Shown here: positions 1 to 5,190 of the stretch, one piece after another
Layout of the letters: the number at the start of each line of letters is the position of its first letter
Position numbering within the stretch: position 1 is the stretch's first letter
Origin: Thermus_A sp040290245
GTDB taxonomy: Bacteria > Deinococcota > Deinococci > Deinococcales > Thermaceae
Direction: 5' to 3'
DNA length: 7,742 nt
NCBI RefSeq assembly: GCF_040290245.1
Contig: NZ_PSMQ01000072.1
Span: 1 to 7,742, forward strand
Notes under the pieces: generated by a model
Database searches by the model: none
Told to the model about the DNA's origin: nothing
What the model saw: the letters and a program-made list of their open reading frames with translations, nothing else
Made by a program: the position numbers and the translations under genes

Positions 1-670
1 CCCCGCGATGGCGGGCGTAGATGGCCTCCGCGGGGTCGTCAAACCGGATCCGGCCCTCCTCCTTGGTCAAGGGGGGGGCGTAGCTGGCCTCCCCGGTCTG
101 GGGGATGGGGGTGAGGTCGGGAAGGCGGCTTAGGACCTCGAGGAGGAGCTCAATCCCCTTGTCCCGGAGCCTTTGGGAAAGTTCTAAAGCGGTCTCCTCG
201 GGGCCGATGGGGGTTTCATAGGCCAGGTAGATGGGGCCGGTGTCCAGCCCCTCCTCCGTCTTCATGATGCTCACCCCGGTGGTCTTCTCCCCCCGGATCA
301 GGGCCCACTGGACCGGGGCTGCCCCCCGGTACTTGGGCAGCAGGGAGGGGTGGAGGTTGAGAAAGCCGTAAGGGGGAACCTCCAGGATCTCCTTGGGCAG
401 GATCTTGCCGTAGGCGGCGGTGACGGCCACCTCTGGGCTTGCCCCTTTGAAGGCCTCGAGGAAGGCCCGGTTGCCCTTCAGCCGCTCGGGCTTCAAAACG
501 GGAAGCCCCCGGGCCAGGGCGTACTCCGCCACCGGGGTGGGGGCGGGCTTGAGCCCCCGGCCCTGGGGCCTGTCGGGAGCGGTGACCACCAACACCACCG
601 GGTGCGCCTCGTCCAGGGCCTTTAAAACCGGAACCGCCCAGGCGGGGCTTCCGAAAAAGGCCACCCTCAT
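1..670 (-). CDS. fmt: Methionyl-tRNA formyltransferase, 3' end cut by window edge
   Basis: The enzyme transfers a formyl group from 10-formyltetrahydrofolate to the amino group of Met on initiator tRNA in the cytoplasm, giving the fMet that starts bacterial proteins. The 223 visible residues are the N-terminal Rossmann-type catalytic domain and the start of the linker. It opens MRVAFFGSPAWAVPVL, the usual beta strand and glycine turn. The formyl-folate site reads FLNLHPSLLPKYRGAAP (about 103-119), with Asn105 and His107 matching the catalytic Asn and His of the family. EEGLDTG supplies the catalytic Asp143. The tRNA-binding C-terminal barrel, roughly 80-90 residues, lies beyond position 1. 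The ATG overlaps the def stop as ATGA, and a GAAGGAGC sequence (681-688) about ten bases upstream may help initiation, so fmt is probably translated by coupling to def. The def-fmt order is common in bacteria. I see no defect in the visible part. Confidence 0.96.
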   Translation of the reverse strand, partial: MRVAFFGSPAWAVPVLKALDEAHPVVLVVTAPDRPQGRGLKPAPTPVAEYALARGLPVLKPERLKGNRAFLEAFKGASPEVAVTAAYGKILPKEILEVPPYGFLNLHPSLLPKYRGAAPVQWALIRGEKTTGVSIMKTEEGLDTGPIYLAYETPIGPEETALELSQRLRDKGIELLLEVLSRLPDLTPIPQTGEASYAPPLTKEEGRIRFDDPAEAIYARHRG

Positions 671-1251
671 CCGCCCCGAAGCTCCTTCAAAAAGGCCCTG
701 GCTTCCTTTTGGAAGCGGACGAGGGCCTCCCGGTTCTCCCTTAAGAAGGCCTCCCGCTTCTCCTTAGGCAGGCGCTCGAAGAAGAGGATGCCGTCTAGGT
801 GGTCGATCTCGTGCTGGAAGACCCGGGCCATATACCCCTCGAGCTCGAGGCTCTGCTTTTCCCCGTACTCGTCCTGGTACTCCACTCGGATCCGCAGGCT
901 CCGGGGCACCTCCTCCGAGAACAGCCCCGGTAGGGAGAGGCATCCCTCCATCCCCTCCTCGAGGCCCTCCCGGTGGGTGATGGCTGGATTGGCCACCACG
1001 TACACCCGCCGCACCAGGGCCCGGAGGGGCTTTTCGTCTTCCTCGGGCTCATCCGCGTACTCCACCGCCACGAAAAGCCGCTGGGAGAGGCCCACCTGGG
1101 GTGCGGCCAGCCCCACCCCCCGGGCCTCAAACATCGTTTCCAGCATCTCCTCGGCCAGGGCCTTTAGGCCGGAGAAGTCCTCGACTGGGAGGGCCTTCCT
1201 TTTTAGAACCGGGTCGCCGTAAAGGCGGATCGGCAAGGCCATCCCTTTCAT
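667..1251 (-). CDS. def: Peptide deformylase
   Basis: This metalloenzyme removes the N-formyl group from nascent proteins, reversing the step made by the next gene, fmt. All three family motifs are present: GVGLAAPQVG (about 45-54), EGCLSLPG with metal ligand Cys104, and QHEIDH with ligands His147 and His151 and catalytic Glu148. Length from the first ATG is 194 residues, slightly over the usual 165-190. The excess is an acidic insert after the first motif (EYADEPEEDEKPL, about 64-76) and a helical C-terminal tail. The start is ambiguous. The ATG at 1251 overlaps the cdaR stop as ATGA. The ATG at 1242 gives MALPIRLYGDPVLKRK, a start closer to other deformylases, and has TAGAAT seven bases upstream, the leaderless arrangement. 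I list the longer form because its overlap fits the rest of the cluster, but the shorter one may be the main product. Identification is secure; only the start is uncertain. Confidence 0.97.
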   Translation of the reverse strand: MKGMALPIRLYGDPVLKRKALPVEDFSGLKALAEEMLETMFEARGVGLAAPQVGLSQRLFVAVEYADEPEEDEKPLRALVRRVYVVANPAITHREGLEEGMEGCLSLPGLFSEEVPRSLRIRVEYQDEYGEKQSLELEGYMARVFQHEIDHLDGILFFERLPKEKREAFLRENREALVRFQKEARAFLKELRGG

Positions 1252-2060
1252 TCTAGCGCAAGCCGGGCCCGTCCCAAAACCACCCCCACCGGGCTGACCC
1301 CGGGGGGCAGGAGGAGGTCCAGGCTTCCCTCGTAGACCCCGGTCGTGCCGGGCAGCCGCACCATCACCTCGCTGAGTTCGTCCAGGACCCCTTTCGGCCC
1401 CACCAGGCGGACCGCCTTAGGGGAGAACTCCAAGACCCTGTACCCTGGGGGCGGAACCGGGCGCAGCGGAAGGAGTCTGGACTCGAGGAAGCTGCTCCGG
1501 CTTTTCACCCGCACCCGTTCCGGGCTCAGGCGGATGCCCAGAAGGGGCCCTTCTCCGAAGGCCACCAAGGCCACCTCCTCGCCCCCGGTGTCCAAGCCCA
1601 GGGCCAGCCGGGCTTTTTCCATCCGGCTTCTGGGCCCCTCGGCCTGCACGGTTTTGACCTCGGGCTCTACCGGGCCGTCGGGGCTGGTGAGGAGGACGGG
1701 GAGGGCCTGGCGGACCAGGCTCTCCACCTGACCCTCCACCCGGGCGGGCCGGACCTCCAAAACCTCCACGCCCTGGGGCACGGCCACCTGGACCTCTCGA
1801 ACGAACGCCCCATCCGCATTGGAAAGGTCCAGATAGGCCGAGACGGGCAGGGTCTTGTCCTCCACCAAGGGCGCAGGCCCCCTGAGACGCAAAAGGACCT
1901 CCTTGGGAAGGCCGTCCGCCACCCGGTCGTTTCCCAGGCCCACCACCTTGAGGGGAACGGAAAGGGCCCTTTCCACCACCGGGGCCTTCTCCTTTAAGAG
2001 GTACCAGACGGCGAAGGCGGCGATGAAGGAAAAACCGAGCTCCAGGAGCCTAATTCTCAT
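1248..2060 (-). CDS. cdaR: CdaR-type YbbR-domain protein, regulator of diadenylate cyclase
   Basis: CdaR is a membrane-anchored partner that binds the membrane cyclase CdaA and modulates c-di-AMP synthesis. The 270-residue protein starts MRIRLLELGFSFIAAFAVWY, one hydrophobic helix (about 6-22) with a short basic N-terminus. The rest should face outward as three successive YbbR-like beta-rich repeats (about 30-113, 114-188 and 189-270). Each repeat contains a pattern of the type VRLVGPKGVLDEL or LRLRGPAPLVED followed by a VxLP or VxVPQGV strand. The position directly after cdaA is the family's hallmark. The ATG overlaps the cdaA stop as ATGA and has a strong AAGGAGG four bases upstream, which decides the start. 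The frame stays open for another 213 codons upstream, but that is a shadow of cdaA. Three repeats are within the range known for the family. Sequence divergence is high, so function rests on architecture and neighbour. Confidence 0.9.
   Translation of the reverse strand: MRIRLLELGFSFIAAFAVWYLLKEKAPVVERALSVPLKVVGLGNDRVADGLPKEVLLRLRGPAPLVEDKTLPVSAYLDLSNADGAFVREVQVAVPQGVEVLEVRPARVEGQVESLVRQALPVLLTSPDGPVEPEVKTVQAEGPRSRMEKARLALGLDTGGEEVALVAFGEGPLLGIRLSPERVRVKSRSSFLESRLLPLRPVPPPGYRVLEFSPKAVRLVGPKGVLDELSEVMVRLPGTTGVYEGSLDLLLPPGVSPVGVVLGRARLALE
1250..1255 (-). promoter_or_regulatory. Possible -10 box of an internal leaderless promoter for def-fmt
   Basis: On the minus strand TAGAAT is followed by seven bases (GAAAGGG) and then the ATG at 1242, the second Met of def. 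The spacing equals that seen before the ATPase gene and fabI. There is no clear -35 hexamer. The box lies over the end of cdaR and the first def ATG, so it would allow def-fmt to be transcribed apart from the c-di-AMP genes. Inferred from pattern only. Confidence 0.45.
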
Positions 2061-2755
2061 GTTTCCTCCTTGAGGATCTGCCGCAGGGCCTCGAGGCTCA
2101 AAGGCGGGGAAAGCCTTCCCCCTTCCGCCACCCGGATGCTTCCCCTCTCCTCGCTGACCACGATGACCAAAGCATCCGAAACCTCGGAAAGCCCCAGGGC
2201 CGCCCGGTGCCGCGTCCCCAGGTCCACCTCCTTGTCCGAGAGGGGAAAGACGCAGCCTGCGGCCAGGATCCGGCCTTCCCTCAGGATGACCCCGCCGTCG
2301 TGCAGGGGGGTGCCGGGGAAGAAGAGGGTCTCCAGAAGCCTGGAGGAAAGGCGGGCCTCCAGGATCTCCCCCGTGGCAGCGAGGTCCCCCAGGGGGGTGC
2401 GCCTTTCCAGGGCGATGAGGGCTCCGTGCCTTCGCTCGGAAAGCCGCCTTACCGCCCAGATCAGCTCCAGGTAGGGCCTTTGCTCCTGCCGCGCCTGGCC
2501 CCGGCCGATCCGCTCCAAAACCCCCCGGAGCTCCGGCTGGAAGACCACCACCAGGGCGAAGGCCCCCAGGGTGGCTGCGTTGCCAAGAATCCAAGACAGC
2601 GTCCTGAGGCCCAGAAGCCCCGACAACGACCAGACCAAAAGGAAGACCAAAACCCCCCGGACCAGGTTCACCGCCCGGGTGCCCTGGAGCAGGCGCCACA
2701 GGGAATAAAAGAGAAAGGTGACCAGCAGGATATCCAGGACGTCCCGCCAGGTCAT
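2057..2755 (-). CDS. cdaA: Membrane diadenylate cyclase CdaA (c-di-AMP synthase)
   Basis: The enzyme condenses two ATP into cyclic di-AMP, a second messenger for potassium, osmotic and cell-wall control. With the ATG at 2755 the protein has 232 residues. The N-terminus is hydrophobic, with three likely membrane helices (about 6-23, 33-49 and 56-72), followed by FQPELRGVLERIG, the usual linker into the cytoplasmic DAC domain (about 90-225). Active-site motifs are PLHDGGVIL (about 150-158) and GTRHRAALGLSE (about 180-191) with the RHR triad at 182-184. The first motif is DGG where CdaA enzymes usually have DGA. The chosen ATG overlaps the deoB stop as ATGA, like the other junctions. A GTG at 2782 would add nine residues (MGRAGNKPG) and is the alternative. 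No clear ribosome site precedes either start. cdaR follows with a 4-nt overlap. The usual third partner, glmM, is not in the window. Confidence 0.96.
   Translation of the reverse strand: MTWRDVLDILLVTFLFYSLWRLLQGTRAVNLVRGVLVFLLVWSLSGLLGLRTLSWILGNAATLGAFALVVVFQPELRGVLERIGRGQARQEQRPYLELIWAVRRLSERRHGALIALERRTPLGDLAATGEILEARLSSRLLETLFFPGTPLHDGGVILREGRILAAGCVFPLSDKEVDLGTRHRAALGLSEVSDALVIVVSEERGSIRVAEGGRLSPPLSLEALRQILKEET
2065..2071 (-). promoter_or_regulatory. Strong Shine-Dalgarno site of cdaR
   Basis: AAGGAGG lies four bases before the cdaR ATG, inside the last codons of cdaA. It is the strongest ribosome binding site in the window and fixes the cdaR start at 2060. Together with the ATGA overlap it points to efficient coupled translation of the cyclase and its regulator. 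Confidence 0.75.
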
Positions 2756-3894
2756 ACCAGGCTTGTTCCCGGCCCTTCCCACCTGGCCCCGAAGAGCCGG
2801 GCCCAGGTAGCCCCCAGGTCGGCGAAGGTCTCCCGCGTCCCCAGATCCCCCTCCACCCCTGGCCCCACCCAGAGGAGCATCCCGTACTCCCGGGTGTGGT
2901 CGGTGCCGAAGAAGGTGGGGTCGTTCCCGTGGTCGGAGATCAAGAAGAAGTGGTCCTTGGGGCCCAAGGCCTCGAGGAGCCTGGGCAAAAAAGCGTCCAG
3001 CTCTTGAAGCGCCCGGGCGTACCCCTTTGGGTCCCGCCGGTGGCCGTACCTAGCGTCAAAGTCCACCAAGTTGGTGAAGATGAGGCCCGTGAAGGGCTCC
3101 CGCATCAAGTCCAGAGTCTTCTCGAGGCCATCCAGGTTGTCCTGGGTCCTGACCTCCCGGCTGAACCCCTCGTGGGCGTAGATGTCTGGAATCTTTCCCA
3201 CCCCCACCACCTCCACCCCGGCGGCCCGGAGGGCGTGGAGAACGTTGGGAGGAGGCTTGAGGGCGAAGTCCTTCCTCAGGTCCTCCCTCCGGTAGAACCC
3301 CCCCTCCCGCCCCGCGAAGGGGCGGGCGATAACCCGGGCCACCTGGTAAGGGCCTCGAAGCAGCTCCCGCGCCTTTTCGCACCAAGCGTACAGGGTTCCC
3401 AAGGGCACCGCGTCCAGATGGGCCGCCACCTGGAACACAGAGTCCGCGGAGGTGTAGACGATGGGTAGTCTAGTCTCCAGGTGAGTCTTCCCATAGTCCC
3501 GTATGGCCTCTGTTCCAGAGTAGGGACGGTTCAGGAGCCACCCTCTCACCCCAATGGCCCGGGCCCATTCCCAGAGGAACTCCTCTGGGAAGCCTTCCGG
3601 GAAAGTGCGAAAAGGTTCCTTCAGATGGATGCCCACGAACTCCCAGTGGCCGGTGCTGGTGTCCTTGCCGGGGTTGGCCTCCCGCATGCGTCCGAAGGCG
3701 GCCTTGGGTGGCCTCCTGGGTAGGGTGTGCACCCCGGGAACCCACCCCAGGCCCAGCCCCGCCAGGTTGGGGAGGTCGACCCCGGTTTTCAAAAGGGTGT
3801 GGTCCAGGGTGTCCGCGCCTTCGTCCCCAAAGAGGGGGGCATCCGGCAAAAACCCCAGGCCCACGGAGTCCAAAACCAGTGCGACGACCTTCAT
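2752..3894 (-). CDS. deoB: Phosphopentomutase
   Basis: DeoB interconverts (deoxy)ribose 1-phosphate and 5-phosphate, linking nucleoside breakdown to the pentose phosphate pathway. It belongs to the alkaline phosphatase superfamily and uses two Mn ions. The protein has 380 residues, close to the usual 390. Visible sites are the N-terminal VLDSVG with metal ligand Asp9, GADTLDH (26-32), GKDTSTGHWEF (76-86) holding the phosphorylated Thr, SADSVFQVAAH, NLVDFD, and the C-terminal DHGNDPTF and GTDHTREY, which carry the other metal ligands. Nothing essential looks missing. Two in-frame ATGs exist, at 3906 and 3894, because the stop/start junction is duplicated in a 12-bp tandem repeat. I chose 3894: it begins MKVVALVLDSVG as in homologues and has AAGG five bases upstream. 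The 3906 start would add MKVL and overlaps the previous stop by one base. The deoB stop overlaps cdaA as ATGA. Confidence 0.97.
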   Translation of the reverse strand: MKVVALVLDSVGLGFLPDAPLFGDEGADTLDHTLLKTGVDLPNLAGLGLGWVPGVHTLPRRPPKAAFGRMREANPGKDTSTGHWEFVGIHLKEPFRTFPEGFPEEFLWEWARAIGVRGWLLNRPYSGTEAIRDYGKTHLETRLPIVYTSADSVFQVAAHLDAVPLGTLYAWCEKARELLRGPYQVARVIARPFAGREGGFYRREDLRKDFALKPPPNVLHALRAAGVEVVGVGKIPDIYAHEGFSREVRTQDNLDGLEKTLDLMREPFTGLIFTNLVDFDARYGHRRDPKGYARALQELDAFLPRLLEALGPKDHFFLISDHGNDPTFFGTDHTREYGMLLWVGPGVEGDLGTRETFADLGATWARLFGARWEGPGTSLV

Positions 3895-3911
3895 CAGGAC
3901 CTTCATCAGGA
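3886..3911. repeat. Perfect 12-bp tandem duplication at the deoB start
   Basis: The minus-strand unit TCCTGATGAAGG occurs twice head to tail (3900-3911 and 3888-3899), and two more matching bases extend the repeat to 3886. Each copy contains TGATG, a stop/start junction. The first copy holds the real stop of the 83-residue gene and an ATG. The second adds another ATG and an in-frame backup TGA. The AAGG of the first copy sits five bases before the second ATG and can serve as its ribosome site. Confidence 0.95.
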
Positions 3912-4157
3912 GGAAAGCCCTTCCTCGCCCTCCTTTGCCAGCTTCATAATCTCCTCCGGGCTCATCTCAGAGAGTTCCCGCAGGGCCGCGTACTCCGCCA
4001 CCAGTTCCTGGATCTCTTCCAGGGCCTCCTCTTCCGAGAGCTCCCCGTCTTTCAGCTCGTCCAGGACCTCTTCTATGGCCTCGAGGACCGAGACCGCCGC
4101 GCTGGCCTGGGAAAGGAGATGGGCCAGGTTGCCGAGGTCCTCTGCGATGTCCTTCAT
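3906..4157 (-). CDS. Small acidic helical protein of unknown function
   Basis: I do not recognise this 83-residue protein. It is strongly acidic: by hand count 24 Asp or Glu against 5 Lys or Arg, a net charge near -19. It has no Cys or Trp and no signal peptide or membrane segment. The residue pattern is almost wholly alpha-helical, with a probable break at DGELSEEE (37-44) between a first helix (about 3-36) and a second (about 42-62), then a short third helix (66-76). The helix-DGxLSEEE-helix shape recalls SHOCT-like or other small helical modules, but no signature is firm. It starts nine bases after the ATPase stop and ends in TGATG overlapping the first deoB ATG. TAAGAT six bases before its ATG suggests its own leaderless start. 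A real gene is supported by tight packing on both sides and by the amphipathic composition. Possible roles as a partner of the flanking ATPase or DeoB are speculation. Confidence 0.82.
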   Translation of the reverse strand: MKDIAEDLGNLAHLLSQASAAVSVLEAIEEVLDELKDGELSEEEALEEIQELVAEYAALRELSEMSPEEIMKLAKEGEEGLSS

Positions 4158-4163
4158 AGGGCC

Positions 4164-4169
4164 ATCTTA
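4164..4169 (-). promoter_or_regulatory. Possible -10 box of a leaderless promoter for the acidic gene and deoB-cdaA-cdaR
   Basis: TAAGAT on the minus strand is followed by six bases (GGCCCT) and then the ATG at 4157. Its TAA is also the stop codon of the ATPase gene. The geometry matches the dinB promoter. No -35 hexamer is obvious and no ribosome site precedes this ATG, which fits leaderless initiation. Confidence 0.45.
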
Positions 4170-5153
4170 CCCTAAAAGCTCCGCCAGACGAGAAAGCGCC
4201 CGGCCGTACTTTTTGGCAAAGGGGCCGGACCGATGGCTCTCGAGGAAGAGGGCCTCGAGGGGGGCTCCGCTTGCCCGCAGGCCCAGCCCAAGATTATAGA
4301 GGACATCCACAAAGTAGACGAACCGCAGGGCATCGTTCTGGTCCTGGATGGGCTGGAGACCCTGGAGGTAGACGGTCCGGACCCCATCCAGCAAAAACCG
4401 ATACCGGATGGGGTGGAGGGTCCTCAGTTGGCTTAAGAGGGCGGGAAACTCGTCCAGGGTTTTGGGGCCGGGGTCCATCCGGTAGGCCCGCTCCACCTCT
4501 TCCGGGGGCCAGAGGCTGGGGAAGCGGCCGGGGTCCCGGTGGCGGAAGTCCTCCCCGTCGATCGTCTCCACTGCAAACCGCTTGGACAGGCTTTGGATCT
4601 GGTGTTTGAACTGCTCTGCATTGAACCGCCCCTGGCCCAGCGCCCCAGGGGGGGTGTTGGAGGTGGTGGCGACCCGGACGCCCTGGTCCATGATGAGGGA
4701 GAGGAAATGGGTGGCCATCTGGGCGTTTCCGGGGTCGTCTAGGTCAAACTCGTCTATGAAGAGGTATCGGAGCCTTCCAAACCACCGGGCCCCTTCCTTC
4801 AGGCCCAGAAGGCCCAGGGCGTAGGTCAGCTCTTCAAAGGGGAGGAAGGCCTTGGGGCCCGGGGCCTCGAGGTAGGCCGCCACCAAAAGGTGGGTCTTGC
4901 CGACCCCAAACCCTCCGTCCAGGTAGATCCCTTGGGGCCCAGGCAGGCGGGGCTTTCTGCCAAAAGGGAACCATCCTCCCCGGGGTCGGTCCTTGACCCA
5001 GCGTCTGAGCCGCTCCTTGGCCAGGGCTTGCGAGGGGTAACGGGGGTCCGGCCGGTAGGCGCCGAACGTGGCGCCCGCGAACCGGGGCGGGGGAACGAAG
5101 CCCTTTAGCAGAAGCTCTAGATCTACCTCAGGGGTCCTTTCCACCAGGCGCAT
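4167..5153 (-). CDS. zapE: AFG1/ZapE-family ATPase
   Basis: This 328-residue P-loop ATPase belongs to the AFG1/ZapE family. ZapE is a division-associated ATPase in E. coli; the mitochondrial AFG1/LACE1 relatives take part in respiratory-complex protein quality control. Features in order are an N-terminal region with FGAYRPDPRYPSQ (30-42), Walker A in GIYLDGGFGVGKTHLL (75-90, Lys86 and Thr87), Walker B YLFIDEFDLDD (130-140, Asp134 and Glu135), sensor-1-like ATTSNTPP (162-169) and the family signature DGEDFRHR. The C-terminal part, with DALRFVYFVDVLYNLG and PLEALF, matches the end of ZapE (its IDxLYDxG and PLExLY region). Ancestry is clear, but the role in this organism is unknown and division need not be it. 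The ATG at 5153 is seven bases after TATACT, so the mRNA is probably leaderless; the frame is open further upstream only as the shadow of the divergent gene. It heads the minus-strand cluster. Confidence 0.88.
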   Translation of the reverse strand: MRLVERTPEVDLELLLKGFVPPPRFAGATFGAYRPDPRYPSQALAKERLRRWVKDRPRGGWFPFGRKPRLPGPQGIYLDGGFGVGKTHLLVAAYLEAPGPKAFLPFEELTYALGLLGLKEGARWFGRLRYLFIDEFDLDDPGNAQMATHFLSLIMDQGVRVATTSNTPPGALGQGRFNAEQFKHQIQSLSKRFAVETIDGEDFRHRDPGRFPSLWPPEEVERAYRMDPGPKTLDEFPALLSQLRTLHPIRYRFLLDGVRTVYLQGLQPIQDQNDALRFVYFVDVLYNLGLGLRASGAPLEALFLESHRSGPFAKKYGRALSRLAELLG

Positions 5154-5160
5154 GCGAAGA

Positions 5161-5166
5161 AGTATA
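5161..5166 (-). promoter_or_regulatory. -10 box of leaderless promoter for the AFG1/ZapE gene
   Basis: TATACT on the minus strand, one mismatch from TATAAT, lies seven bases before the ATG at 5153. Transcription would begin at or next to the A of the start codon. No good -35 hexamer is seen. It is probably the main promoter of the seven-gene minus-strand cluster. Confidence 0.7.
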
Positions 5167-5176
5167 GCCCCTGTGT

Positions 5177-5182
5177 TACGCT
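5177..5182 (+). promoter_or_regulatory. Probable -10 box of leaderless promoter for the glutaredoxin-like gene
   Basis: TACGCT fits TAnnnT and ends eight bases before the ATG at 5191. It faces away from the opposing box at 5161-5166, with ten bases between them. It is weaker than the opposing box. GTAGGGG between it and the ATG could instead act as a poor ribosome site. Confidence 0.45.
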
Positions 5183-5190
5183 GTAGGGGT

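Noticed and set aside
71..78. Eight-G run in fmt as a phase-variation site
   Set aside because: It encodes consecutive Pro codons in a housekeeping gene with ordinary context; nothing else suggests switching.
2061..2699. 213-codon upstream extension of cdaR
   Set aside because: It lies out of frame within cdaA, has Gly/Pro-rich shadow composition, and the AAGGAGG site with the ATGA overlap fixes the start at 2060.
2756..2782. GTG start at 2782 for cdaA
   Set aside because: It is possible but not preferred: the ATG at 2755 overlaps the deoB stop as ATGA like the neighbouring junctions, and the added nine residues have no family counterpart that I know.
2207..3007. 266-codon plus-strand frame opposite cdaA and deoB
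   Set aside because: Its translation is rich in Gln, Pro and Gly with no domain, typical of an antisense shadow in G+C-rich DNA; the minus strand carries two clear genes.
5168..5189. CCCCT/AGGGG inverted repeat as a transcription factor operator
   Set aside because: The arms are only five bases and G/C runs are common here; kept only as a note within the promoter finding.
5068..5190. Upstream extension of the glutaredoxin-like gene
   Set aside because: It is antisense to the ATPase start and adds no fold element; MVRLYGVPGCGPC is the natural first strand.
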